NCBI GenBank assembly: GCA_964036295.1
Contig: OZ038463.1
Span: forward strand, 744,001 to 808,000
Direction of reading: 5' to 3'
Source of the DNA: Plumapathes pennacea
Lineage: Eukaryota; Cnidaria; Anthozoa; Antipatharia; Myriopathidae
Length of the DNA: 64,000 bases
This document shows, in pieces, positions 12,301-26,900 of the stretch. Under the pieces are notes generated by a model. That model saw only the letters and a program-made list of their open reading frames with translations, had not been told where the DNA came from and made no database searches. The first letter of the stretch is position 1; every line of letters begins with the position of its first letter. Both the position numbers and the translations under genes were made by a program.

Positions 12301-14939
12301 AAACAACCTAGCAAGGAGATATTAACATAAAAATGCAGGCCAAGGAAAGAAAAAGAACCCTTTAAGGGTGCATTGCAAGTTATAATGATAAAGACAAATC
12401 TGACGGAAAAAAAAAACAAGAGTGTTATGAAGGCAAGTAAGTCCAATTTGAAACAAAAAATAATAAACCTAAGGGGCCATAAAAGTTATAATGATGAAGA
12501 CAAGTCTGACGGAAAAAACAAGAGTGCTATAAAGGCAACTAAGTCTAATTTGAAACAAAAAAATAATAAACCTAAGGGGATATTGTTATAATGATGCAGG
12601 CCAAGAGAACAAAAGAACCCTTTAAGGCAGCGCTGTAAGTCTGCGTGAAATAAAAAACAATTTGGTCATTGCTATATGGCTGAAGCTTGAGGAAACAAAA
12701 GAAGATAACCTCGTGAATGAAGAATGTAAGAGGAATAGTGGTGCAACATTGCGAGAGGAGCTTACTTCTAATGAGTCTCCTTTGATGATGAGAGCACAGT
12801 CGCTTTTTCTCCTGAGAGAGTTCAGCTCCAAGTGTGCTTCGGCTCGGTTGTGCACCTAAAGGATTCAGTGGGAACCACAAAAAAGAAAAGAAAAGGAATG
12901 AGTTTTAAGACACTGGAGAACATGTTGCTGTAACGCACTTGTCAGATCAAAGACGGAGAAAATCTGTTAGCCCCCCCAACCCCCCCCCCCCCCCCCCCCC
13001 CCCCAAAGCAAACAGTTGGGTGACGTTACCGGATTAAAAGTATAGATGGACTGGCTCTTTGAAACGAGACGAGAGCTCTGGGCGATGCATGTAGCCGTCT
13101 CCAGTTTGTCGCCGGTCAACATCCAGATCTGCAAAATATATTTATCAATTACATACACACATAAACTTGATTTAGCTTTTTTAGACCGCCATTATTAGTA
13201 AATCAATCAATCAAACTGCCGTTTTTAATCAATAAACCAAATCAACCAAGAAATAAACAAGACCATAACCATGGTCATAACCAAAGGATATGAACATGAC
13301 TATGACTATGACCATAACCACAGTTAACCACAGCCAAAGCACTACCGAACTTTAAAACAATCTCAAAACAACAAGGACAGAACAGGATATTAGATGTATC
13401 AGTAACAGAGAATGTAAATCCGATATTTATCACTCAGCAAAATTATGGCCATAGAACCTGTTTTAAGAAAGCAAAGTATTAACGGTTACGAGTCACAAAC
13501 CCTGATTCCTGCGTTCCGCAGCATTTCCAGTGTTGGACGCACATCAATCTGACAAATTAGGAGTAAAAAAGCCGTAAAAATGCATCCCTGCTGGATTAAC
13601 AACAATAATAATAATAACAACAACAACAACAACACAGAACGTCTTCCATTTACCTGAAGTTTATCCTCCACTCCCGTCAAACAAAGCAACTCTAAATCAT
13701 GCTCGATACTCTCTTGCACAGCCATGACCTAATGACAACAGAGAAGTTCTAATGATAAAGGCGATTTATTTCATTCCAACAGTCACTAGGAATTTTACAC
13801 ATTATTCTTGAGGGTACATATAATTGACCACAGGAAAGACAGGAGAATCGCAAACAAAGAAATAAACGATTAAACAAGACATTTTCTCAAAAACCTTCGC
13901 TGCTCTGTCTGTCACGTTCAACTTCGCCTGACTGTATCGGTGCTGTGGTATAAATAACAATATCTCATTAGCTTATCATTAAAAATAAGCTTTAGCAGTA
14001 CCTACTGTATTTACAAATAAAGCTCATGCCAAAGATTGTCATTAGGGTTTGTTGAAGTGCCAGCTTTAATTTGAAGAGAAACCAATTTGCAATTTTTACC
14101 AGTAGCAGTCAGCTCTTCTTAAAAGGCACTAATTGACCTCCAGGTTTCTGTACTTTAGAACATGTACTAACCAAGGTTTAAATCTACCCCGAGCCCAACA
14201 TAGACTTAGCTAAATCCAAGTGTTTAGGGTTATGATTGAGGCTTGGTTAGTACTACGCTGTAAAGTAGAAACCTGGTTTAGGTAAAGGTTAAATAGCTAT
14301 GAGGGCTGCGTGTTTGTGTTCATGTTTTGATTCTTTTTAGCAGCTTATAGTTAACACCTAAAATGTCCAATCCAAATGCTACACAACACAAGCTTGCCTT
14401 TCGACTCATCAGCTATTTGGTTAATTCGCTGATGAACGAACACGGATTAACTGGAAAATTTGTTGGGTGTGGTGAATCTTGCGCGAGTGAATGTAAAGCT
14501 TTGCTCACCTCAAATTCCTGATACTGTTCTTCAGTAAAAACTTTCTTAGCAACCACAAGCGTCCGAAGCCCCTCTCGTGCCATATTACCACACTGGACAA
14601 AACAAAACAAACATAAAACAAACATATCCCAAGAATACAACACGAGAAAACTTAGTTAGTCCACACATCTTGCACACCAAAAATCAGTCACTTGCAAAAT
14701 GAAACGCATGGGGTCAAACTTTTTAGTAAAATTACAATAACAGAATTATTCAGGTACCACGGCACGACAAGGCAAAGCACAGCACGCCACGGCACGCCAG
14801 GAAATGCACAGCACCGTACGACAAGACGGCACGTTACGCACAACAATCGCAAACACTAACACAGACAAATACAACCTCCAAAGAAATGAGATTGGTGTGC
14901 TTATTTTAGGATATATAGGTTTTACACACTTTAGGATAG

Positions 14940-14995
<56 letters not shown>

Positions 14996-17900
14996 CGTTA
15001 AATACACTAAATACACAAAATCAACACAGCGATAACCTCTTCTTCCAACCAATCGTTGTACTGGACAATGCTTGACATCACCACGTCTGCCCCCTTCATG
15101 TACAAAGTGATCTCCCCAGTGGACTCTTCCTGTTATGAGCGAGCACAAGCAATTCAAATTACACGATTCATCAATAAAACAAGACAGGATGGTTTTTCTC
15201 AAAGCTGACTATCCACAAGCAAAAAAAGTTGTTAATGAAAGAGCACCCAAGAAATAAAAACAAAGTTCAGACGTGAGATCATGTCTTGTTATCGTGAGAT
15301 CATGAAATGTGCTGTTGGTTGGTCCACGCACCCTGACGATGATTCCCATTCGTTTGGCCTCCGACGTGAACGGGAAAATCTGCAGAATGTTGTAAACCAT
15401 CACGTGACCACTAGACGTCTGCAGAGACATGCTGGATACGTCACGCTTGATGAGAGTCATGCCCACTGATTCCGTCCACGCTACCAAGGCAACCTGACGT
15501 CACAACAAAGAACGTGTTACTAGAGACTTCTATCAAAAAGAGAGGAATGGTTAACAAAGGGGTCGAGCAGCTCCCGTTTACTTTGCCGCACGCAAAGTGA
15601 AACGGCAAAGTAAAACGGGAGCTGGTCGTTGGTCTGCTGTCAGGAGGCTAAGTAAGGGGAGGAGTTGTGCGAAATCGTAAAACGAGGGCTTGGACCTGAT
15701 ATATCTACCATTTTACTTTTTGATAACATTCCACTATATAATCTGTTAAACAAGCCATTTAAGAAATGCCTATTGCTTCTATTTCAAAGCGAGGCCTAGT
15801 GCGAAACTTTTTTTTATGAATACTAGCTTTACATGCTTCGTTTTAAAACTGAGGCAGCAGGTATCTAAAAAAAGACCTGCTGGTTTCTGTCTGTATCTTT
15901 CTGCGTACAGCAAACGAAGATGCTTACCAATCTGTGTCAGCCCTTTTTCTTTATCTATCTGTTTCAAGTTCTGAACACTGAACAGTTCATAATTTGGACT
16001 TAATCCCCGCCGCCATGTATAACTCTTAACCCTTTCACTCCCAAGCTCAAAAAGAAGATTCTTTCAGAAAAATATGTGTGACGTAGTTAGAACTGATAAA
16101 TAAAATAAATAAATCCATTCTAAATCAATTCTAATAAATAGTGTAATCATATCCAAGTTCTCCTTATTGTGTGATATATCTCTGAGAGGAGAAATTTGAA
16201 GTTGATCACTCTTGGGAGGGAAAGGGTCACAGAGAAGGTGAACTTATAGAGGCCAAGGAACTTGAGACAGCAGACAGACAATGACAAGAGAGCACGAATG
16301 AGATAAAAAGTTTGGTAGAGAAATAAGGGCATATTTAATGTCCAACAAACACGCAAAAATGATTCACACAAGTAAAGTAAAGCAAAAGTACAATAAACAA
16401 GTTCCTCTGACTGAAGCTGCCTACCTCATCCGGACTTGCCGCTTGGTAGGTAATTTGACTCCTCGCCACTCCTGAAGTGCCTTCTACGTCGCTGTCATCA
16501 CTTGTCACGCCTTCCACTATAGGCACCGTTGCGTTACTTTGATTGTCATCCTCTCCTGTTACTGGCGTGACGTTGTGACAAAGTGCTAGAGCTTTCACGG
16601 CTTCAAGCACACGGGTCACCACAGTACGTCGAACCTGGCAGAGACAAAAATGCAGAGTTATACGGCATTGACCTTTCATCGTGTTTTACCACAACTACTT
16701 GTGTTTCTTATGTGACGAATCACGATGAAGAAATTTTCCTGAAAAAAAGCATTCAAGAACCGCTCTTCCATGATGCATTGCGCACGACAAGCAGTCATTT
16801 CCCGCAAATTATGAGTTGCACGAAATTCATGATGAACAAAGGACGCCGCCAAATCAATTCTCAGACGGCAGAACCGCTGTCCAATAGTCTGGAAGTCACC
16901 TCGTCCTCAAAAAAGAATCTTTGTATCCATTTGGGAAACTCTAGGCTCAATCTTCAGCAGAATGCACTGGGGATGTTCAACTCTTAATATCGAAGGATTT
17001 TTTTTTCCCTTTTTTTTTTTTTTTTTTTTTTTTTCATCTGGACGTAACAAAAAGCGAGAACATTAAATCACTTTTCAGGAAATAGGCATGCCTTCGATTT
17101 AAATCGTTATTCCCCAATTTTCATCAGAAACACACAAACGAAATCAGCTAGAGCAATCGAGTGAATAAAGACATGATAATCGACAGATATCACTAATCAC
17201 CGACAAAGTAAATCTTCAAGGCAAACGTGGCACAAATTTAGACATCTGAGAAGATACGTCATGTTGTCCGGGATTTTGTCAAACTTTTATAATGAATAAA
17301 ACCGTTAGTGTACATAAGGAGACAAGTGACGTCAGCGTTGGCTTGGTTGCGATCACAACTCCGGATCTCTGACAGCCGGATACTGTCAAATGATGATTAA
17401 CCTCGGAAATGAAAACAGAGGTCGGAAGATTTAATTGCGACTCAGAGAAAGAAGCCCTGCCAAAGACAAGGGAAAAGTTCCACAGTAGAAAAGAGTTGGC
17501 TTTCAGGCAAAGAAAAACAGTAAGTGAATAGTTGTACAACACTAACACAAGGGAATCCAATAAGTCACATTGGTTCCTATTCTTTACTTTTCACAATTAA
17601 TTTCCCATTTTCTGGTGTATTTGCTGTGTGTCTAAACCCCGGGGGGGGGGGGGGGGGTACTCAATAGGAATTTGGGTAGGGGTGTTCCGCCGACTCTATA
17701 AAACCCTGACCCTATTCAAGACACAAAAATGGAAATTTTGCTACCCTGTCTAAGACAAAGTTCTCTAATTTGATACCCTGTTCAAGACTAAGCTTAGATA
17801 AGTTAGCCTGCGTTGCACGCGTTTCCACTGGAACATATGAAGAAATCACGCAAAAATGACGAGAGCAAAAATGAGATTGAGGGGGGAGGGGAAGAGGAGA

Positions 17901-20900
17901 AAATCTTCAGAAAATAACCCTGTTTAAGACACGAAAATGTAAAATTTGATACCCTGTTTAAGACAGAAGACCCTGAAAATGATACCCTATCGGGCGGAAC
18001 ATACCTATATAGGAAATATATGGGAGTACCCCCCCCCCCCCCCCCCCGGGGTCTAAACTATCGTCACACGGAGCAACAGATAAGTTTTACACTTGACTGG
18101 AGATCAGTTATTCCTTTCAGGTTTTTTTTACTTCTTTTCTCTTTCGTTCATTTTTTTTTTTTTTTTTTTTTTTTTTTTCGCCAGTTCTGTATCCATTAAC
18201 ATTCTGTTTAAAGAATAGCTTTGGCCCAACATTAACGCAACGGTTGAGCTAAACGTTACGGCCTTCCACAGTTATATTCCGAAGCTTGCCACGCACAGAA
18301 TACGACGACAAAGACTCAAAAGGCCCATCGTTGTTCACTGTTTTATGAGCCTTACAATCCCACTACACAGAACGATCAAAGTAAGTACAAAGCGGATAAA
18401 AGAAAATAAAAAACAAACAAACAAACAAACAAACAAACAAACAAACAAACAAACAACGGCGGGCGGTTAATTCTCGGACTGCCCCAAAACTGCCGACAAT
18501 TCCGTTCAAGAGAATAATTGACCGTGGCTATTTCGTTAAAGAGAAGACCAGAGGAAGAATGAACGATTTCGACGAGCCACAAAGCGATGAAGAGTTGATC
18601 CTCAGCAATGAAATGCTGAACAGAGGAACGGGTACACAAATACTCGAGGATACACTTGGGGTGATTCTCATATTGAGCGCCTTCACAGGTAATCTCCTTG
18701 TTTGTCTGACGGTTTACAAAAGTCCTAAACTTCGCACACTTCCCAACTTCTACATTACGACTCTTGCCGTGGTCGATATGCTCATGTCAGTCCTGGCAAT
18801 GCCGCTGACCATTGTTTCAAATATCCTGAGCCGCTGGATCTTTGGGGGCACCCTCTGTCAGTACCAGGGCTTCATAATCACAGTGTTGGGCACCGTCTCA
18901 TTATTCACCATCACACTTACTGCACTTAACCGCTACTTCAAAATAGTGAGGACCAGTAAATACCCAACACTCTATACAAAAATGAAAACCCTTCTGAATA
19001 TTGCCGCGGTATGGATTGTATCAATGTTTCTGCCAGTAATCTACCTGTTTCTTGGTAGTCGCTACATATATCACCCAGCCAAATGTATTTGCTTCTTCGA
19101 TCTGGACAAAATCAACACGCTCTATAATCCTCTTTTACGTGTGCACGCCTTTTGTGATCATTAATCGACCAATCAGAGTGCGAGAAACTAGTGTGTTGTG
19201 ATCATTAATCGACCAATCAGAGTGCGAGAAACTAGTGTGTTGTGATCATTAATCGACCAATCAGAGTGCGAGAAACTAGTGTGTTGTGGTAAAATCTCAT
19301 TTTGCTATGTACAAGTTTTCCGAACAGTAAGGGGCCATAAAAAGAACATGGCCACCGCACGGAGAGGTGCAAAGTGTGACATTTCCGGCAAGGAAATCAA
19401 GATAACTAAACTACTGCTGGCAATCTTCGTGGCACTGCTGCTCAGTTGGACGCCATTTGTGGTGATCGACGTGTTGGGAGTTATCCTGGGTCAGTTCTCT
19501 CAGCCGCGCACTGTCTATGTAGTGTACACACTCGCAAGTGGAGTCAACAGTTGCACCAATCCGTTGATTTATGGACTCATGAACAAAGACTTCAGAAGCG
19601 AGTTAAAAACGATGCTGCATTTAAATATCGGTCACTCGTTCAGAATAACACCCCAGGCCTCTTGGTTTGCCGCCGCGGTTAGAATAAGACCGCAGGTCCC
19701 AGGCCTCCAGTCACCACCTTCAAAATTACAACCCAGGCCTCTAACTATCACAGTCAGACAACAGACCTTCATCACGGAGAGACTGGACGAGTGAAACGTG
19801 CTTGGATGTTTGAAGTAAATCAGAGTTAGTTAGAATCAGTTGAGGTAAATATCAGACGGCACGTTCTCCGTGTTATTATTTCTATGGGTTTGGCAGAAAA
19901 CGATTCAGGGACTTTCACAAAATTCTTTCAGTTTCCATAAAATAATTAAACCATACGTGCATAACTAACATAACGTACTCTCCACAACACAAATTAAATG
20001 ACAATAATTAAATGACAACATGGTGGCACACGACAGCTGGCCTGAGCACTTAGTATTTTGAACGTACACTTTACAAACAAAAGCTTTCTCGGCAAATGAT
20101 TCATTAACGCTGTGTGTATTTTCGAGGCACGGATGTCCACTTTGTTTGCTATTGAAAGAACAACTCTACAAAATAAATCACTCGTTGGACGTTTGCAGGA
20201 ATAAAATTGCTCAGAAATGGTTTAGGAATAATTAAATGCTCCTTCACTCTTCACAATAAAAAATATACCATATAACCGACATTCAAATGATAAAATACGG
20301 TGGGAAAAGCCAGCTGACTTGACTAGGCGAGAATTTGGACGCACACTGTACTAACGGAAGTTTCATCGGGAGCAATATTGAGGCACGGTTGTTTGTTTTG
20401 GACGCCTTCAAATCTATAACATTAACATAGTCACTCAGATTTTCCTTCAGATATTGCACCTTCGGTAAGCACACATCAATCAAATAAAAAATACTTAGGA
20501 ATATTACGTCGTCCTTTTTTAATCCTAATTTTATTACCTCTCGCCACTGTGTGTTGTCACGACGACATTCTGTTCTCATAAGTTGAATAACACGAATTGG
20601 TCGCACTGATAAAAACCTTGCATACTTGGAATCTTGGTGACTTAATGGCGGAAAAAGTAAGTTGTCCTCTCAGTTGCCTTGTCGAAAAAGGAAACAAAGG
20701 GGTTTTTTCCACAATGTTATGCGACAGTTTTCTATAGTGAACGTATGTGATAAAGTAACTAAAAGTCCATGTGGGAAAGCCATACTCCGTTAAAGAAGTT
20801 TAAGCTAACGTATCGAGCGTTAACCCAAGCATCACTGCTTTAAACTTCTTTAAAGGCGTTTAGTTTTTTCCACATTGACTTTTAGTTGATTTATAATACG

Positions 20901-23900
20901 TTTAATCTCCACGTCAACGCAGTCTAGAGTTGCGTTTCCTTCTGAAAATCCGACATTGGATTTTAATCCCAGATCACACGGATTCTTCACATAAAAAGAA
21001 ACAAAAAAAAAAAAAAAAAAAAAAAAAACGCTCCGAAAATGAATTATTCCCATAACACCCCCAGCATGCAACTCGCGTGGCAAATTTGAAACCAGCCTCG
21101 CCATTTGTGATTTTTATATTTCTGCAGATGTGTACTTTTTTCGAATACTTTCCCAAAGAAACGCTTAGATAATGATTCCCAAGCATCTGGATTTAGATTT
21201 TATCCGTCGAATCAGTTCAGAGTATGGAGTCGGTACATTCAAAATCCATTTTCAGAAAATCTGATTTTGGATTTGGATTTCCCAAAGAAACAGAGTCTAA
21301 AATTAGTTCTCACAAATACAGTTGTTGTTTTACAGTCCATGTATCATCTGAGACCAATTTGCGATTATAAACCTAATAAAAAGCCTAGACGCAATATTAC
21401 AACAGTTCACTTTCTGCTTTAGGCTGGATAACAGGCAAGCAATTTAAATAAATTGTACAAAGTCTCGCAAAATGATGGCAGAAGACAGCACCTCAAGCTA
21501 CGAAGAACTTGTCCTTGCCAGAGAACTGCTAAACCGAGGGATAGTTGTTCAAATACTCGAAGCTACAATTGGAGTGATAATAATACTGTGCGCTTTTGGC
21601 GGCAACCTCCTCGTGTGCCTCGCAATCCACAGGAATCCTCAACTACGTACACGTCCAAATTATTACGTAACAACTCTAGCGGTGTCTGACATGCTCATGT
21701 CAGTACTAGTAATGCCGCTGACCCTAGCCACAAAAATCTCGAGCCGCTGGATCTTCGGAGACGTAGTCTGTCAATACCAGGGCTTCGTCGGTACTCTGCT
21801 CGGTATCGTCTCATTATTCACGATTGCACTTACTGCTCTTAACCGCTACTTCAAGATAGTAAGAAACGAAAAGTACTCGGCGCTCTACACAAGAACAAAA
21901 ACACTTCGCAGCATTGCCGTGGTTTGGCTTCTTGCTTCACTCGTGCCAGTCCCCTACTTATCGATTGGCGATCGGTACAGGTATCACCCAGGCAAATGCA
22001 TGTGTCTGTTTGATTTGGACAATACCAATACGACCTACGCGTTAACGACAATCCATTGCTTTGTCTGCGTGCCTTTTGTGGTCATCTCTTTTTGCTACTG
22101 GCGAGTTTTCGTTAAAGTGAGAAGCCATCAAAAAAACATGGCTACTCCGCGACAAAGCGCACAATTTAAGTCCTTCAGCCGGGAAATCAAAATAACTAAA
22201 CTACTTCTGGCAATCTTCGTGGCATTCCTACTCAGCTGGACGCCATTTGTAGTGATCGACGTGTTGGGAGTTATCCTGGGTCAGTTTTCTCTTGCACGCA
22301 GTGCGTACGTGGTTTATGGTTTCGCTGTCACACTGAGCAGCGCCGTCAATCCTATTATATATGGCTTTATGAATCAGCAGTTTAGAAACGAGTTTAAAGC
22401 GATCATTCACTTGAAGATCCCCTGTGCTGCTTCTACCCCTGTCATCCCTATCAGAATCACAAATCAAGCACCCACATCGCGTCACCGCGGCCCCGTCCAG
22501 ACATTGGGCTTAAGCCCTGCTTCCATGGCCCCAGTACCCTGTGGTGCAGATGCTTCTGTTCGTGCAAGTTTGATTGGATACAAAAACGACGGGAATACTC
22601 GTAATTAGACAATTTGAAAGACACGATACGAAACTTGAAGTCCGCACAAGTCCGAACACAGTGGATACAAATCAAATTCACTGTAATTACAAGCTTTGAA
22701 AGTACATTTCGCATCCGAGTTTTCTCTATTTGTGTTTCAAAACACGGCTTTGATTTGCATGAAAGTGAACCTAATTCTCGTATCGTGAAGAGCTTGCACT
22801 AAGGCTCGTTTTGAAACAGAGGCAAACTGCAACTCGGAAATGGACTATTATGGGTTATTATGGACTATGATGGACTATTATGGACTATTCGCAGCTCACC
22901 TTCGAAGAGCCAGAGCCAGGTTTTTTAGCTTGTGAGCCCGCAGTTGAAGACTTCATGTGACTCCGCACCTATACAGAGACCAAATCAGCGGTTTTAAAAG
23001 TGAAAAAAAAACGTACTAGCGTCTCAAGGAGACTAGGGAAAACGGCTAGGAGCGATCTTGGTTGATAAAACTATGTATTATTCTGTGCATGAATTTACAT
23101 GAATATGCGCTCTGGGAATGCAAACTACAGTCTTCACCCAAAAATTACCAAGTATAAATCTAAATAGTTAAAATAGTGTTACGGAGCAAATTTTAACTAA
23201 AATGAAGAGGATCTCGAAACTTATAAACTATAGTTAAAGTGAACAAAGTTTGAATACAATTACACATTGAAGCTAAAATCGTGAACAAAACCTCTCGAGG
23301 AGGGAAAGGGACTTAAGCAGATGCAGTGTCCCAACATTTTGTCCAAGACTGGAGCTTAAAGTCAAGCAAGGGATTACGTGGCATTACCTTAGCACTGAAC
23401 TGTGTACTAAAAAAGTGCTACCCAGACAGTAACAAGGCAAGCCTAAGTGAATCTAAGTTGGTGCAAGTATTGAACGTACCTCATCCATGGAGTCGGTTCC
23501 AAACGACACAGTACCAAGGTGAAGCCGCTTGAAAACCTGTTAAACGAACACAGAGTTTAAAAATTCTAAATGAAAAATAACTTCCGCGCTGTGCCGCGTT
23601 AAAACCTAGGCATGCAGAGCTCACATTTTGTTCTTTCATTTCCTTTTTTTCTCGGCACGTTAGCAATACTGTATGTTAGAAGCCTAAACGGCCGAACTAA
23701 TAAAACCCAAAGTAACATAAAAATATCTATATATCTGTCTGTCTGTCTGTCTCTATAAAGAATAAACTACTTTTGGCTTTATCTGTTCCGAAAAGAGAAA
23801 ATAGGCTCCAGGGTAACTGTGAGCTTCAAGGAACAGGTAATGTCTAAGGACAAATATCTGTGCATATTTCCAAAGCCAGAAGTAGATTATTGCCTTTATT

Positions 23901-26900
23901 TTCCTTCAAGCTTTTCGACAAACTGGGGGTTATCCGCTGACAACATCAGCTCCCGAGCGGGCGTTTACTGGATCACGTGTCACGATTCCACTAGTAGGGA
24001 GCTTTAGCTACAGGACGGGAGAAGACGACGGCAACGTCGATGAAACAAAACTCATGGCAAAAGACAAAAGAAGCACGTGAGCATCTAAAATTGACAAGAT
24101 CTCGGGGTCATCGTGCTCTCACGTGCGACTTCAAATGTTTCTTTTTTAAGTTGTTGTCAGGACATGGACGCCATTTTGAGAAGTTACGACAGTCGTTCTT
24201 CTTAGTAAGAGACAATTAAATCAAGAGAACCCCGGCAAAAACGGAACAAATTGGAGAAACTTGAGAATAGGCAAAGTTACAAAGACAAAGAATACGTAGA
24301 CACTTTTTTCCTGGTTCCTCGCGTTGCCGTTACCGTCGTAATTTGCTAAAGCTCCCTAATCACGCGTGAGAGGAAAGATTTGATGGGTTATGACCTTATT
24401 TGTCGTGTATCGCGTGCAGTTAGTGTCTTACCATTTCGTTCTGCGTCAGAGTACCAGTCTTATCCGTGAGAAGGTAACCAATCCGACCCAGTTCCTCCGG
24501 GATGGTGCTGGTACGCACAACAGTACCGGGAATAGCTTGGTCGTGACCGATCATCCAGGAAAATACCACTTTGCCCATATCCAAACTCACGCGAAGACTG
24601 TGAGAGAAAAACAAAAACAACAACAATAAAACAGAATATCAAACAGGCGAAATAAATCAAAAGTGGAAACTTCAACGTTTACTGCGTCTAAAGTCAATCT
24701 CTTGGAAACTTGGTCTTTTATTGCTTAAAATAACAGACTTGCAGTAACAGATTTAGTGATAAAAAAACCCTTGGCAAACACTGAGTTAAAGGCTTTCTTA
24801 CTTAAGCCAAATTTGCCTTTATCAGTTAAATTGTAGATTCAACTTTGAAACACCTGAAAAGAGGTTCTGTAAGCCACACATCGGCAATACGACTGTCATT
24901 GAAAATATTTTGGTGTATATGATTCTACTAATTATTTGGGGGTCCCAAACTAAAGGGAATATTTAATCACATGACTTGTTCGACGGCTCGCCTAAATCGC
25001 CCTAAATCAGTTTATGCCATGAACTGTAAAGTTGACCCACCTGAGAGGAATGATGGAAGAAAACAACAGAAGAAACCGGAAGAAATACAGGTACCATAGA
25101 CCATCAAAACCCTGCAAAACCAAACAAAAACACACACACAGAGGTGCTTAGTTGGTACTGGATTGACAGCAATGCGTGCGGCAAATGGACAGAAAATAGT
25201 TCTCATTAAAATATCCTGGATTCCAGAGTTTTTCTTTCTGTTATCAAGTCAAGACACATGCTCCTTCTCCCGCAAAAAAATTCTGGTACCAGGGTATCAT
25301 TAAAACGATTCGACGAGGAATTTCATGCTACACAACTAACTGCTAAATAGTGCTCTAAAACTTTAGTACTGTATATCTGAACAAGTAATGCAGTACTGTC
25401 ACTCCCAAGAAGCTTGCCACTAAAAAATATTCTATAATAAGCTTGCTACTCGTATTACCTTAATCGTAATCATGGTCAACGACAATCCTATAGTCACAAC
25501 AAACAACACTTTAGTTAAATTGTTGAGTTCCAAGTCGATCAGGCCAACCTAAAGACAAACAGAATTTACGTCATTTAGAAAGACAAAAACAAACTAGAAA
25601 TAGAGCATCCTGTCAAGATGCAGTGCCGAGCTGAAGTCAGATGCTTATGTGCAAAGGGCCAGATGAAAAAACAATCGATCAAATACCTAGCTCTCGCGTT
25701 ATTGTTTAAAGGCTAACCCTAACCTTAACCTTAACCCTAACTCGGTTGCCATGACATGTGAAAAACGCCATGCTCACTGTGCGCAACACAGATATTATCT
25801 CAGTTTAGAACTTGGAGAAATCCTGATATTTCATCGATTAATAATAAAGTTATATTCAAGCATTTCTAATAAGATTTGCCATGGACACTTTAACATCTGC
25901 AATTTGCTTAGAATGTCCCGAAAACACTGCCGCAGCAAATCACAAAATGTGGGGACCAAACATAGTGCGTGAAAGTCATCGCGACCCTGTGACGGCCGCT
26001 TCTGACCTTGTCCGTGGGATTTGACGTGTTCATCACGCTCCTTGTTTCTGCTCCTGTGTAGATCACCACACCCAGCGCTGTGCCTGAAAATAATAACAAA
26101 CATTAGTCTAACTCACAGGCACCAACCACGTGATCGTTGCGCGACTCGTGTCTGTCATGATTTGAGAAAATACGGCGCGAAGATGAGACACTACTAAATG
26201 CATAAAAACTCGTAACACGACGATCGTTGTCACGAGTGCACGCGCAAAGGATCATGGGCTTTTTTATCTTGGTTAGTTACCCACAAGTCACCTGGGTCAA
26301 AATTTCCGGTCACGTGACCAAAGCTACAACTTAATTTCCGATCACGTTACCTAAAGCTAGAGCTTAGTTTTTTCTTACCGGAAGCCACAACAGCGTTGGC
26401 CCACAAAGTGTTGTCCAGAGCTAAAGGAATCTCGGTTCTCTCGCCGTCATACTGTGAAGGTAAATAGAATACCCTGTCAGAAATCTCCACACTCCGTCTC
26501 TTCTCATCAACCAAATAATAACGATTGATAAAACTCACCCTGGTGAATGTCCCAATGAAACTGTGAATGTCTTCTTGGGGCTTCTCAGCATAAACTGAAG
26601 CGCTGATGTTTAACAAATCCTGCATTCAAAAACAAACGGCTTGACATAAAAGGATACGATCGCTGTGAAACACTATATAACTGTAATCGAGACGCATGAT
26701 AGAGGCGTTTTCGGATAACTATCAAAAACCAAAACCAAAGCAAGTACACCGCCAACCACAAAGGCTGCAAGAGACACTTTCAACCAATCAGAAGCCAAAG
26801 TAAGTGTACTTTGAAGAAGAAACTAATCAGCATAGTGAGGAAACGCCATAGCCACTTGCTTGTTTGCATGAGAATATCGCAATCAGGTTTTGATTTTGCT

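Noticed and set aside
14804..15001. Plus-strand frame ending in poly-Tyr
   Set aside because: Produced by the (TTA)n microsatellite beside ATP9B exon 19.
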